Source: Nostoc sp. CENA543
GTDB taxonomy: Bacteria > Cyanobacteriota > Cyanobacteriia > Cyanobacteriales > Nostocaceae
DNA length: 64,000 nt
Assembly: GCF_002896875.1 (NCBI RefSeq)
Contig: NZ_CP023278.1
Coordinates: 1,116,001-1,180,000 of the forward strand
Direction: 5' to 3'
The notes under the pieces are model-generated. The model saw only the letters and a list, made by a program, of their open reading frames with translations. It searched no databases and was not told the origin of the DNA. Positions 14,876-24,274 of the stretch are shown piece after piece. A program made the translations under genes and the position numbers. Numbering within the stretch: position 1 is the first letter of the stretch; each line of letters begins with the position of its first letter.

Positions 14876-17332
14876 ATGACTCAACCTTTAGAACACCAAG
14901 CTGGTGGCTTATATGTTCAAACGCCTGAACAACAGCAAATTGCTTTCCCCCTGAAGCATACTGAAGTACAAGCCAAAATTGCGGGGAATATCTCACGGGT
15001 GGAAGTTACCCAAAGTTTTGAAAATCCTTTCACAACTACGTTAGAAGCTGTTTATATCTTCCCGTTACCGGATGAGGCGGCTGTTGATGATATGCTGATT
15101 CGGATTGGTGAGAAGACTATTAGAGGTAGTATAAAAAAACGCCAAGAAGCACAGCAAATCTACGAACAAGCGAAGCAGCAAGGACGCACCGCCGGACTGT
15201 TGGAACAAGAACGGGACAACATTTTTACTCAGTCTCTCGCCAATATTCAACCGGGTGAGCAAATTGATGTGATTATTCGCTACTCTGAAAGTTTAAAATT
15301 TACGGCGGGTAATTATGAGTTTGTTTTCCCGATGGTGGTTGCTCCGCGTTACATTCCAGGGATACCAATTGAGGGAAATGCAGGCGGTGTTGGTTCGGCT
15401 ACTGCACCGATGACGCAAAATCAAGATACAGATATAGTTCCCGATGGTTCACGGTTGAATGCACCTATCTTACCATCGGGTATGCGATCGCCCCACGATA
15501 TTAATGTCACCATAGAAATTGATGCGGGGGTTGAGGTGCAAAATATCCAGTCTCCTTCTCACCAAATTCAGATAAGTTACGCAGAAAAGCGAGTGTTGGT
15601 GAAGTTGGCGGGTGGGGACACAATTCCGAATAAAGACTTGATTTTACGCTATCAAGTAGCAGGCGAATCTACTCAAGCCACCGTACTCAGCCAAGCTGAT
15701 GAACGGGGTGGACATTTTGCACTATATCTAATTCCTGCACTTCGGTATCGTGAAAATCAGGTTGTTCCTAAAGATGTGGTATTTCTCATTGATACTTCTG
15801 GTTCACAAATGGGTGCGCCATTGATGCAATGTCAGGAGTTGATGCGCCGCTTTATTAATGGACTTAATTCTGATGATACTTTTAGTATTGTTGATTTCTC
15901 TGATACGACTCGGCAATTATCGCCTGTTCCTCTTGCTAATAATGCCCAAAATCGCACACGCGCTATCAATTATATTAATCGATTGACTGCTAACGGTGGC
16001 ACGGAGATGTTACGCGGAATTCGTGCTGTGTTGAATTTCCCTGTTACAGATCCTGGACGTTTGCGGAGTATTGTATTGTTGACGGATGGTTATATCGGCA
16101 ATGAAAACCAAATCCTTGCCGAAGTGCAACAACATCTCCAACCAGGAAACCGCCTTTATAGTTTTGGTGCGGGTAGTTCGGTGAATCGATTTTTACTAAA
16201 TCGCATTGCAGAATTAGGAAGGGGTATATCTCACATTATTCGCCACGATGAACCAACGGATAAGGTAGTCGATAAATTCTACCGTCAAATTAATAATCCT
16301 GTTTTGGCTAACATTAATTTGCAATGGGAAGGCGATGGTGATGCGCCAATTATCTATCCTGCTACGCCTCCAGATTTGTTTGCGGAACAGCCGTTAGTTT
16401 TATTTGGTAAAAAGCCTGATGCGCGCGGGGGAAAACTCCACATTACGGGAATCGTTGCGGGTGGTACACGCTATCAAAATACAATTAACCTGGAATTTGA
16501 GGAAGCAGGAAACCCAGCCATTGCTCAACTTTGGGGACGTTCCCGCATCAAGGAATTGATGAATAAGATGGTGAGTGGCGACACTAAGTTGGGTGTACAA
16601 GCGGTGACGGATACGGCTTTGACTTATCAACTGTTATCGCAATATACAGCTTTTGTAGCGGTGAGTGATGATGTACGAGTTAATTCGCGCCAAGGTTCAG
16701 TTGCGGTGCAAGTACCTGTGGAAATGGCTGAAGGTATCAGCTATCAAGGTATTTATGGTAGTGCTGTTAGTGCTGCTGCGCCTCCTCCCATCATGGCAAA
16801 TATGGTGTCTCCTGCGCCTGAGTTTTTGCAACGTAAGCGAAGCCTAGCATCTCCAATCACGCCAGAAGCGGAAACTGAATTCTCATCCTTTCATCTCGAA
16901 GAACTCAATGAATTATCATTCAGTGATCTCAGTGACTGTTTTATGGAAGCACCCCCACCACCGGCAGCTTACAGTGATTTGAATGAAGATTTGGAGGATT
17001 TACGGTTATTGTTAGAAGCAGAAACCTTTGATCCTGAAATTGCTCCTGTCGTGCATTTAAAGGTGGTGAGTGTGACAGGATTGAATGAACAGATGGTTGT
17101 GCTTCTGACTCAGTATTTAGAATCTATCCAATTACCTACAGGTTTTAGCGGCGATTTAGTGTTTGAGTTGCAGATAAATAAAGGACGAGTCAGACAGGTG
17201 TTGTTTGATGAAGAGGCTTCTTCTCTTAAAGAACAGACTGTAATTGATATTATCAGGCGATCGCTTGTTTCTTGGCGTATCCCTCAATTGCTCACAAATA
17301 CAGTGTCTCTAACACTGCGATTGCAAACCTAA
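14876..17332 (+). CDS. VIT domain and VWA domain protein
   Basis: An 818-residue protein with the inter-alpha-trypsin-inhibitor heavy-chain architecture. A VIT domain occupies about 15-145 (SRVEVTQSFENPFTTTLEAVYIFPLP, IYEQAKQQGRTAGLLEQERDNIFTQSLANI). A VWA domain spans about 295-470 with an intact MIDAS (DTSGS 306-310, NGGTEM, LTDGYIG). The C-terminal 100 residues (HLKVVSVTGLN...LQINKGRVRQVLF...TLRLQT) look like a TonB-C/AgmX-type beta domain. No signal peptide is visible, so it may be cytoplasmic or exported by another route. A GAGG ribosome-binding site at 14864-14867 supports the ATG. A terminator follows at 17344-17364, so it is a single-gene unit. Function is unknown; MIDAS suggests metal-dependent protein binding. 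Confidence 0.9.
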   Translation: MTQPLEHQAGGLYVQTPEQQQIAFPLKHTEVQAKIAGNISRVEVTQSFENPFTTTLEAVYIFPLPDEAAVDDMLIRIGEKTIRGSIKKRQEAQQIYEQAKQQGRTAGLLEQERDNIFTQSLANIQPGEQIDVIIRYSESLKFTAGNYEFVFPMVVAPRYIPGIPIEGNAGGVGSATAPMTQNQDTDIVPDGSRLNAPILPSGMRSPHDINVTIEIDAGVEVQNIQSPSHQIQISYAEKRVLVKLAGGDTIPNKDLILRYQVAGESTQATVLSQADERGGHFALYLIPALRYRENQVVPKDVVFLIDTSGSQMGAPLMQCQELMRRFINGLNSDDTFSIVDFSDTTRQLSPVPLANNAQNRTRAINYINRLTANGGTEMLRGIRAVLNFPVTDPGRLRSIVLLTDGYIGNENQILAEVQQHLQPGNRLYSFGAGSSVNRFLLNRIAELGRGISHIIRHDEPTDKVVDKFYRQINNPVLANINLQWEGDGDAPIIYPATPPDLFAEQPLVLFGKKPDARGGKLHITGIVAGGTRYQNTINLEFEEAGNPAIAQLWGRSRIKELMNKMVSGDTKLGVQAVTDTALTYQLLSQYTAFVAVSDDVRVNSRQGSVAVQVPVEMAEGISYQGIYGSAVSAAAPPPIMANMVSPAPEFLQRKRSLASPITPEAETEFSSFHLEELNELSFSDLSDCFMEAPPPPAAYSDLNEDLEDLRLLLEAETFDPEIAPVVHLKVVSVTGLNEQMVVLLTQYLESIQLPTGFSGDLVFELQINKGRVRQVLFDEEASSLKEQTVIDIIRRSLVSWRIPQLLTNTVSLTLRLQT

Positions 17333-17343
17333 TACAAAATTAT

Positions 17344-17364
17344 ACCGGGTTTATCCCGGTTTTT
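17344..17364 (+). terminator. Rho-independent terminator of the VIT-VWA gene
   Basis: ACCGGG (17344-17349) and CCCGGT (17355-17360) form a 6-bp stem around TTTAT, followed by TTTT. Confidence 0.8.
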
Positions 17365-17402
17365 CTTCCCCTACACCCCCACACCCTTACACCCCTAAAC
17401 CC

Positions 17403-19631
17403 CTATTTTTGATCAGATAAAACTGTATAAGCTTCATTCAACAAACGCATTTTTTCCTGCGCTTGTTTTTGCATCTGGGGTTGGTTCACAAATAAATCTG
17501 GATGCCATTTTTTAACTAAAGTTTTATAAGTCTGTTTAACATCAGCAAAGGCTGCATCTTGTGGCAAACCTAAAATTTTATAAGCGCGCGCAATTTTATC
17601 TTTTTCGGCTTGGTTTTGGGGTGGTTTGCGTGCTTGCTGATTTTGAGTTTGCGTTGTTTGTTGCTGATTATTTTGATTACCAGGAGAACGCATTTGAGCT
17701 TTTATTTGGGCGATTTCTTCATCTAGTTCCCATTTACGAAACTTTTCTTCTAGCTCTGCGGGATTGGGTGCGGGTGTTGTTTTTGGTGGTGGTGGTGGTG
17801 AGTAAACTTGTTGTTTTGGTGGTTCAACTTTTTTCTCAGTGGTTTTAGTTGTATTTTCCGGTTGTGGTGGACGAGTATAAATGCGTTCTTGCTGTCGAGA
17901 AGACTTTTGTTGAGGTTGGGGTTGACTAACTTTGGGTATTTCTATATATGGCTGATATTTAGTAGGAATTTTAGCCTTTACTAACTCAGTTATTAACTGA
18001 TTAAATCCCTGTTGTAGTCGCCTTATTTCTTCCCGTTTTTTAGTTATATCTGACGGTTCGTGAGTGATTTGAAAGTAAATAACTTTTTCAGCTTGATGTT
18101 CAAATTCAGATATTATTGCTAAGGCTTGACGACTAAATTGGGCTAAGTAATCTTCAATAGCAGTGATACAAATTCTCGCGACTTGTTGGTGATAGGATTC
18201 GTTAGATGATTTTTCTTCCAGCTTTTGTATATTCTTATTCAAAAGATAAGAAATACTCCCAACTACAGCAGCACCCACAGGCCCGCCTAATAACCAACCA
18301 ATTCCACCACCTACCGCCACTGCTCCTGGTTCACTTAATAATTCATTACTATCTGGCTTGGGGGGTAAAGTAATCTGTGGTTCTGGAGGGAAAGGAATTA
18401 ATAAATCTTCGGGACGTTCTTCCTTGAAAAAATCATAGGCTTGATATAGCCATTTCATCACGGCTAACTGTAAATCATTCAAATCTTTTTTTAAGTTATT
18501 AGTTTGCCAATATTTAAAGTTATTTTCTGCTAATGCCACAGCCCCATCAGCCTGATATTTAGTTAATAATTTGGGTAAATATAGCCAATCTCTTAACTCA
18601 GATAAACTAGTATTAAATCCTTGTGTAATGAGATTTTTAGCTTTTTGTTTAATTTCTATTTTAGCATTTTGCTTATCATCGACAGCTTTAAATTCATTAG
18701 CGATGGGGTCAATTTTATGCTTCAATGCCAATTGAATTTGGGATGCGATCGCCTCTACTCTCGGCAACCTCACATCACCCCGATTTTGTTGTAAAATACT
18801 CACAACATTTTGCAAAGCTGTCTCAAACGCCACTAAGCCGCTACTACTCGCCGCAGCCACATCACCTTTTAACCTAGCGCGTAAAGCTGGTAAAGCATCC
18901 ACACGATATAAATTACTAAACCCAGGAGGTAATTCTGCACGAAAACTTTCCGCCACAAATCGCAGTCGATTCTGTACTTGTTTTTGTTCTTCTGTGTCAA
19001 GTAAATTAATAAAATTAGCAACAAAAATAACTGTTTTAATATTTCTATCTAATAACCAATCGCGTAAATTTTCCCGTTCACCCAACGTCATTAATTTACG
19101 CGCATCTAATAACTGCACAACTAAATCTGTACTAAAAAGTTGCTCTCTTACTAAATTATCCTGCTCATCTCTATCATTAGTTCCTGGTAAATCAATAAAC
19201 TCCACACCAGTTTCTAAAAAAGTATGAGGACAAAAAACTTCAACAGATGCGACATCTTTCCGCATCTGTCGATCACCATCTAAAATTGCATATTGCTGTA
19301 AAATATCCGTTCCACTGCGATAGACTTCAGTTCCATCCCGCAACATAATGCGAGTTCTCACATCAGAACCATATTTGACAGTAATAGCTGCGCCTGTAGT
19401 GGGAATTAAATCTATAGGTAAAGTCCGAGTCCCCAAGATAGCATTTAATAAAGTAGACTTACCATGATTAAAAGGGCCAAAAACTGCAATTCTAAAATTA
19501 GGATTAGTTAAATAATTACCAATATTAACTATATCTTGATATAACTGTGATGACCGTTCCAGCCCCAGTAAATTAGACGCAGATTTCAGCGCATCTACTA
19601 AATCTTTATGTTTTATATCCTGTTGTGGCAT
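17403..19631 (-). CDS. Dynamin-like GTPase fused to a C-terminal J domain
   Basis: The N-terminal dynamin GTPase domain has P-loop GPFNHGKST (52-60), switch PTTG and G3 motif DLPG (147-150). A helical stalk follows, and a glycine-rich hydrophobic stretch (GAVAVGGGIGWLLGGPVGAAVV, split here: two hydrophobic blocks near 433-462) serves as membrane contact. A low-complexity Pro/Gln linker (about 575-680) leads to a J domain at about 684-742 with the HPD triad at 710-712. J domains stimulate Hsp70 ATPase, so this protein could bring DnaK to membranes remodelled by the GTPase. I start at the ATG at 19631; an upstream GTG would add 14 residues that look non-conserved. It lies downstream of the BDLP gene on the same strand across a 174-bp gap. 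Confidence 0.85.
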   Translation of the reverse strand: MPQQDIKHKDLVDALKSASNLLGLERSSQLYQDIVNIGNYLTNPNFRIAVFGPFNHGKSTLLNAILGTRTLPIDLIPTTGAAITVKYGSDVRTRIMLRDGTEVYRSGTDILQQYAILDGDRQMRKDVASVEVFCPHTFLETGVEFIDLPGTNDRDEQDNLVREQLFSTDLVVQLLDARKLMTLGERENLRDWLLDRNIKTVIFVANFINLLDTEEQKQVQNRLRFVAESFRAELPPGFSNLYRVDALPALRARLKGDVAAASSSGLVAFETALQNVVSILQQNRGDVRLPRVEAIASQIQLALKHKIDPIANEFKAVDDKQNAKIEIKQKAKNLITQGFNTSLSELRDWLYLPKLLTKYQADGAVALAENNFKYWQTNNLKKDLNDLQLAVMKWLYQAYDFFKEERPEDLLIPFPPEPQITLPPKPDSNELLSEPGAVAVGGGIGWLLGGPVGAAVVGSISYLLNKNIQKLEEKSSNESYHQQVARICITAIEDYLAQFSRQALAIISEFEHQAEKVIYFQITHEPSDITKKREEIRRLQQGFNQLITELVKAKIPTKYQPYIEIPKVSQPQPQQKSSRQQERIYTRPPQPENTTKTTEKKVEPPKQQVYSPPPPPKTTPAPNPAELEEKFRKWELDEEIAQIKAQMRSPGNQNNQQQTTQTQNQQARKPPQNQAEKDKIARAYKILGLPQDAAFADVKQTYKTLVKKWHPDLFVNQPQMQKQAQEKMRLLNEAYTVLSDQK

Positions 19632-19805
19632 ATTTCCATTACCTATTCCCAGAGTTATTTTACCCCGCAGCACAAAACTTATCTTCTTACCTGGCGTTAC
19701 TTTACGTAAACCTCCGCGTTACTCTGCGTTAGAGACTGTTTGAAAATCTCAAATATTTTCACCCCACCCTAACCCTCCCCTGGAAAAAGGGGAGGGAACT
19801 AAATC

Positions 19806-21890
19806 CTAACTATAAGCAGCTAAAAGATTACTATACACCGCCTCAATTTTTTGTAATTGAGCGATGATATTTTCCTGCAAGGTTTTCAGTCGTTTTAATT
19901 CAGCCTCTCGGTTAATTTCCCGTGTTTGTTTTTGCTTGAGTAAATTATCTAACTCCGATTTACGCGAATTAATATCATCATTAATTCGCTTACTGACCTC
20001 TTTCTCATAACTATCGAAACATTCTTTGACCGCATCATACACAATTTGCGATTGCTCATTAGCAATTTGCGGCAAATATTTAACTAACTCTTTTTTAGCA
20101 GTTTTCACTAGTTCTTTACGCGCCTGATCCGCTTGTAAAAAACCCACTCCTAAACCCAGTAAAGCAAATCCAATGGGGCCAAGCATCACACCTGTAACTG
20201 CGGTGATGATACTTCCCACACCAATGACAGTGAAATAATTTAACAGAATATTTTTCCAATCAAATCCAGCACCAGCCATTGCTATACCAGCTAAATTCCC
20301 CCTAGAAAGGGATAATAATCCCATAGCCCATTTTGCCCAGGTGGGAGAGTTATCTTCCTCTGTGCTACCACTAGCCGCATTGACTTTAACTTGTTTATCG
20401 GTGAGCTTTTCGGTAATTCTTTCTGTAACTTGATGATAAGATGCGCCATACTGCGCTGCACTACGGGATAATTCTTTAAAAGCGGTATTAATATCTTTTT
20501 CAGCAGTTAAAGTCCAAGCTGCACATTTATCAGCCATGTATTGTTCAAAGGCTTTTTGCAGTGCTGCATTAAAAGCTTCTCGCTTACCGTTACTCAGAAA
20601 ATCCCACAGATTTAATTCTGGTTGATAGCGTAGAAAATCACTTTCAAAAGTATTACCTAAATTCATCACATAACTACGGAAAGATTCAGAGATTTTTCTA
20701 GCTTGTGAGTCTCTAGTATTAAAAATTTCTTTCTGGAATTGATCCCGAATATCGGTAAGTTTTTTAAACTCTGGTTCTACAGAATCAATACGGGATTTTA
20801 ATTCTGCCACATTTTGGTCTAATAAGGGAATTCTGCGGCCTATAGCTTCGCGGGTATGATTCACGGCTTGTCTAGCTAAGGTTCTGACTTGTCTTAGTTC
20901 CGCGATCGCTCTTTCTCTGGTAAGAAAAGTATTAAGCGCACTCATGAATTCTGGAAAGCCAGTCCCCGCTAAATCAGCTTGGGAATCCTTCAAACGTCTT
21001 CTTAGTGCTTGAATTGATGATAATTCAAATACACGCTCATCATAAATATCTTGACCGTCTACGTGGCAATATTCCCCTAAATTCGCCTTAAAAACCTTTC
21101 TGAGTCTATTTTCTGCTGCTTGTAAATCTTCCGCATCGTCAGGATCAATCAATGATTCTTTTACCTGATCCCAAGCATTAATTAAGAAGAAAACCGATAA
21201 ACCACGACCTTTCACATAGTTTTCAAGATAACGACGCTCACCCAAAGTGCAAGGTTGAGAAGCTCTCATCACAAACAAAATCGCATGACAATTATTCACA
21301 TATCCTAAAGATAATTCATTCCGCGCTTCTGTGTCATTCAATCCTGGACTATCAACAATTTCAATGCCTTTCTCTAACAATGTTAAAGGATACTCAACCA
21401 CTGCATAATCAACATCAGGAAATGCTTGTTTTTTCTCCTGTTCTAACTTTTTGGCTTCTGCCGGATCAATTGTATATTTATACTTAAAGCTTTGAAAATC
21501 TAGCTGCTGTGGACTTTTGCCATCATTAAAGTGAATCGTCACTTTTTTTTCTGCTCCATACCGCAAAATAGTTAAAACTGCGGTACAGGGGTTAACATCG
21601 CTAGGAAGTAAATTTTCACCAATTAAAGCATTTAAAAATGTGCTTTTACCCCGTTTCATATCGCCTAAAACTAGTAGGCGAAATACACCTTTTTTGAGAT
21701 TCTTACTAGCTATGTCAATATCTTCTAAATCTCTTTCTAAACTGAGTTTACCAGATGAAGACTCTCCATCTAACTCAGCTTGATGAATAGTTTCAGATAG
21801 ATTTTGTAAACACATTGCCATCTCAGAACGAACTTGAGCAACCCGTTCTAAGTCTTGAATAAATTGATCAGATGCTACTTGACTTACCAT
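19806..21890 (-). CDS. Bacterial dynamin-like protein, BDLP orthologue
   Basis: A 694-residue dynamin-family GTPase that I recognise as a close orthologue of Nostoc punctiforme BDLP, which binds and tubulates lipid bilayers. It has P-loop GDMKRGKST (76-84, with Lys82), switch-I region DVNPCTAVLT, G3 motif DSPG, and G4-like INAWDQ. Long helical neck and trunk regions surround a hydrophobic paddle tip near 565-615 (GVGSIITAVTGVMLGPIGFALLG region). The C-terminal helix ends IEAVYSNLLAAYS. Start and length match the characterised protein. A small membrane protein gene ends 17 bp upstream and is probably co-transcribed. A second dynamin with a J domain lies downstream. Confidence 0.95.
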   Translation of the reverse strand: MVSQVASDQFIQDLERVAQVRSEMAMCLQNLSETIHQAELDGESSSGKLSLERDLEDIDIASKNLKKGVFRLLVLGDMKRGKSTFLNALIGENLLPSDVNPCTAVLTILRYGAEKKVTIHFNDGKSPQQLDFQSFKYKYTIDPAEAKKLEQEKKQAFPDVDYAVVEYPLTLLEKGIEIVDSPGLNDTEARNELSLGYVNNCHAILFVMRASQPCTLGERRYLENYVKGRGLSVFFLINAWDQVKESLIDPDDAEDLQAAENRLRKVFKANLGEYCHVDGQDIYDERVFELSSIQALRRRLKDSQADLAGTGFPEFMSALNTFLTRERAIAELRQVRTLARQAVNHTREAIGRRIPLLDQNVAELKSRIDSVEPEFKKLTDIRDQFQKEIFNTRDSQARKISESFRSYVMNLGNTFESDFLRYQPELNLWDFLSNGKREAFNAALQKAFEQYMADKCAAWTLTAEKDINTAFKELSRSAAQYGASYHQVTERITEKLTDKQVKVNAASGSTEEDNSPTWAKWAMGLLSLSRGNLAGIAMAGAGFDWKNILLNYFTVIGVGSIITAVTGVMLGPIGFALLGLGVGFLQADQARKELVKTAKKELVKYLPQIANEQSQIVYDAVKECFDSYEKEVSKRINDDINSRKSELDNLLKQKQTREINREAELKRLKTLQENIIAQLQKIEAVYSNLLAAYS

Positions 21891-21907
21891 AGAAATTATC
21901 CCTTAAT

Positions 21908-22234
21908 TTAAGATGGTTTTTTGCGATTTTCTAGAAATAGCTTGTAAGCTACCCAACCCAAAACTCCTATAATCACGAAACCTGCTAAAACAGATGCTAT
22001 TCTCACAGCAACTAAAGCTACTACACCAAGCGTAAAGAGTTTTCCAGCCAGAATGGCTTTTTTCATCCAAGGTTTGGGATAATCTTCTGCTTGGTGTTTC
22101 ACCGTCTTATGTAATGGTGGATTATTTGCAGACATTTCTTGTTCCATTTCTCGGAGACGTATTTCTACTTCTTTCTCCCGCAGTAACCTTTCCCGTTGCT
22201 CTAGTTCGTCAGGGCGATTATGTTGAGATGTCAT
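21908..22234 (-). CDS. Small coiled-coil membrane protein upstream of the dynamin
   Basis: Unrecognised protein of 108 residues from the ATG at 22234 (MTSQHNRPDELEQRERLL...). This start is preferred over one 14 codons upstream because a GGGGTGG stretch lies just before it. Residues 5-40 are a charged helical segment rich in Glu and Arg (ELEQRERLLREKEVEIRLRE), probably a coiled coil. After a Pro-containing linker come one long or two short TM helices (about 63-98) and a basic tail (ENRKKPS). Its stop lies 17 bp before the BDLP start, so the two form an operon. It could be a membrane adaptor for the GTPase (inference). Confidence 0.65.
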   Translation of the reverse strand: MTSQHNRPDELEQRERLLREKEVEIRLREMEQEMSANNPPLHKTVKHQAEDYPKPWMKKAILAGKLFTLGVVALVAVRIASVLAGFVIIGVLGWVAYKLFLENRKKPS

Positions 22235-22289
22235 GGATGTCCACCCCAGGAAGGATGATGTTAATGATGTTATCACGTACCAAATTAAT

Positions 22290-22330
22290 GTATATTAACT
22301 TACGTAAATAATTGATAACCCCAGTAAAAT
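22290..22330 (+). promoter_or_regulatory. Candidate NtcA-activated promoter for the cysteine synthase gene
   Basis: GTA (22290-22292), 8 bp, TAC (22301-22303), then a 21-bp spacer and TAAAAT (22325-22330). This fits the consensus for class II NtcA promoters in cyanobacteria (GTA-N8-TAC, 20-24 bp, TAN3T). The start codon is 118 bp downstream of the -10 box. A GTA-N8-TAC match is expected several times per window by chance, but the added spacing and -10 match are less common. Confidence 0.4.
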
Positions 22331-22448
22331 CACTATTTTAGGGCGATCGCACTGTTCCCCATCCCCCATTCCCTGTTCCCCATTTTTGAGTATGATGCCA
22401 CCACTATGAGCCACAATTTTTATAGGTAATTACTCAAGTAGAATCACA

Positions 22449-23423
22449 ATGGATATCAAAAATGGTTTCATAGGCACTGTTGGCAATACCCCACTAATTC
22501 GGTTAAACAGCTTCAGTGAAGAAACAGGGTGTGAAATCCTGGGTAAAGCCGAATTTCTCAATCCTGGTGGTTCAGTTAAAGACCGGGCTGCACTGTACAT
22601 TATTCAAGATGCAGAAGAAAAAGGTTTGCTCAAACCCGGCGGTACAGTAGTAGAAGGTACAGCCGGTAATACGGGGATTGGACTAGCCCATATTTGCAAT
22701 GCTAAAGGCTACAAATGCTTGATTATCATTCCTAACACCCAATCCCAAGAAAAAATCGATGCACTCACCGCTTTAGGTGCAGAAGTTCGTCCCGTTCCAG
22801 CCGTTCCCTACAAAGACCCCAATAACTACGTCAAGTTATCTGGTAGAGTCGCTTCTGAGATGGAAAACGCCATTTGGGCTAATCAGTTCGATAACTTAGC
22901 TAACCGTCGCGCCCACTACGAAACCACAGGGCCAGAAATTTGGGCGCAAACCGACGGTAAAGTTGACGGTTGGGTAGCCGCTACCGGTACAGGAGGAACA
23001 TTTGCCGGTGTATCTATGTACCTCAAAGAACAAAACCCAGCAGTTAAATGTGTAGTGGCTGACCCATTGGGAAGCGGTCTTTATAGCTACGTCAAAACCG
23101 GAGAGATTACAATAGAAGGTAGTTCTATTACTGAAGGCATCGGTAACAGCCGTATTACTGCTAACATGGAAGGCGTACCCACTGACGACGCTATCCAAAT
23201 TGATGACAAAGAAGCTTTGCGGGTAGTTTATCAACTATTGCGGAAAGATGGCTTATTAATGGGTGGTTCTACAGGTATTAATGTTGCCGCAGCCGTAGCT
23301 TTAGCCAAGCAATTAGGCCCAGGACATACCATTGTCACGATACTATGTGATAGTGGTTCTCGCTATCAGTCGCGAATATTCAACCACGAATGGTTAGCAT
23401 CTAAAGGCTTGTCGGTAGATTAG
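22449..23423 (+). CDS. cysK: Cysteine synthase (O-acetylserine thiol-lyase family), EGTAGNTG subtype
   Basis: A fold-type II PLP enzyme expected to make cysteine from O-acetylserine and sulfide. PLP lysine is Lys44 in [11 protein letters not shown]. The substrate/cofactor loop is [12 protein letters not shown] instead of the EPTSGNTGI of classical CysK, and the later motif is [15 protein letters not shown]. This loop variant, with [12 protein letters not shown] and [22 protein letters not shown], is the type found in fungal and mitochondrial cysteine synthases and a separate bacterial branch. Its exact sulfur donor or second product is therefore less certain. The 324-residue length is normal. 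A candidate NtcA promoter lies upstream, and a TCATTAG array begins 5 bp after the stop. Confidence 0.85.
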   Translation: MDIKNGFIGTVGNTPLIRLNSFSEETGCEILGKAEFLNPGGSVKDRAALYIIQDAEEKGLLKPGGTVVEGTAGNTGIGLAHICNAKGYKCLIIIPNTQSQEKIDALTALGAEVRPVPAVPYKDPNNYVKLSGRVASEMENAIWANQFDNLANRRAHYETTGPEIWAQTDGKVDGWVAATGTGGTFAGVSMYLKEQNPAVKCVVADPLGSGLYSYVKTGEITIEGSSITEGIGNSRITANMEGVPTDDAIQIDDKEALRVVYQLLRKDGLLMGGSTGINVAAAVALAKQLGPGHTIVTILCDSGSRYQSRIFNHEWLASKGLSVD

Positions 23424-23428
23424 TTAAT

Positions 23429-23456
23429 AGTCATTAGTCATTAGTCATTAGTCATT
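23429..23456. repeat. Heptanucleotide repeat (AGTCATT) x4
   Basis: Four units directly behind the cysteine synthase stop codon; same unit as at 1971, 3490, 52117 and 54322. Confidence 0.9.
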
Positions 23457-23610
23457 AGTGTTTAATTTATCCGCCAAACAGCATCAAAGTTTTTAACAAC
23501 AATGATCAAAAACGAATTTTTGGATAAGTCTCGATTTCTTGTAACCGTAAACTATTGACTTTTGACTTTTGACTATGCACTAAATTTTTACAGGGTGGGA
23601 AAAGTGACTC

Positions 23611-23943
23611 ATGAGCAATTTTACTCAAGAATTGAATGCCAGCACGACAAACCCCAGTTTTCTACCCAGATGTGTGAGAGTTTGTCAACATCGCACTTGT
23701 AAAAAGCAAGGTGCGAAGGAAACTCTAGCAGCTTTTGTGGCTTTACCTGTTCCTGATGTGGTAGTAACTCCTAGCAGTTGCTTGGGACAGTGCGGTAACG
23801 GGCCAATGGTGTTGATTTTGCCGGAAATGGTTTGGTATAGCGGTGTTCAACCCTATGAAGTCCCGATGTTAGTAGAAAAGCATTTAATAGGTGGTCAAAG
23901 AGTGCAACGGATGCTCTATTATCGGTTTCATCCCCAGGGATAA
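23611..23943 (+). CDS. Thioredoxin-like [2Fe-2S] ferredoxin domain protein
   Basis: A 110-residue protein with the four-cysteine pattern of thioredoxin-like 2Fe-2S ferredoxins: Cys25 and Cys30 (VCQHRTCKKQG) and Cys57 and Cys61 (SSCLGQCGNGP). The following VLILPEMVWYSGV and the C-terminal helix are typical of the fold. An extra Cys lies at 21. It probably transfers single electrons in the cytosol; the partner is unknown. The ATG is preceded by a GGGTGGGA stretch. It lies 187 bp behind the cysteine synthase gene, separated by repeats, so co-transcription is uncertain. Confidence 0.85.
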   Translation: MSNFTQELNASTTNPSFLPRCVRVCQHRTCKKQGAKETLAAFVALPVPDVVVTPSSCLGQCGNGPMVLILPEMVWYSGVQPYEVPMLVEKHLIGGQRVQRMLYYRFHPQG

Positions 23944-24274
23944 ATCAGTGAACAGTCAACCAATTTTGGATTTTAGATTTGCGATTGTGGATTGACCCCG
24001 ACCACTCCTTGGATGCGGGGCTTGGGGATTTTAGATACACGTAAAGCCTGTGGCATAGCTGCGCTTAGAGCGTAGCGGACGCAGCGCAGCGAGTATTTGA
24101 GATTTTTCCACCCACGGTGGGGCTTGTAACCCAAAAAATCCAAAATCCAAAATCCAAAATCTAAAATTCAGAGGGTCAACAGTCAACAGTTATCAAATTT
24201 TACTTGCACTGATAACTGATAACTGATAACCGATAACTGTAAATGCACTATTTTTGACTGAAGCGAGACATCCG
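23944..24274. other. Repeat-filled intergenic region
   Basis: The 331 bp hold AAAATCC heptamers at 24134-24170, ACTGATA heptamers at 24208-24239 and a GC-rich dispersed segment near 24050-24095 (GCGTAGCGGACGCAGCGCAG). No gene seen. Confidence 0.6.
24134..24239. repeat. Two heptanucleotide arrays (AAAATCC; ACTGATA)
   Basis: AAAATCC units degenerate to AAAATCT and AAAATTC at 24134-24170. Three ACTGATA units, one ACCGATA and a partial unit cover 24208-24239. Both lie just upstream of the DUF5331 gene. Confidence 0.85.
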
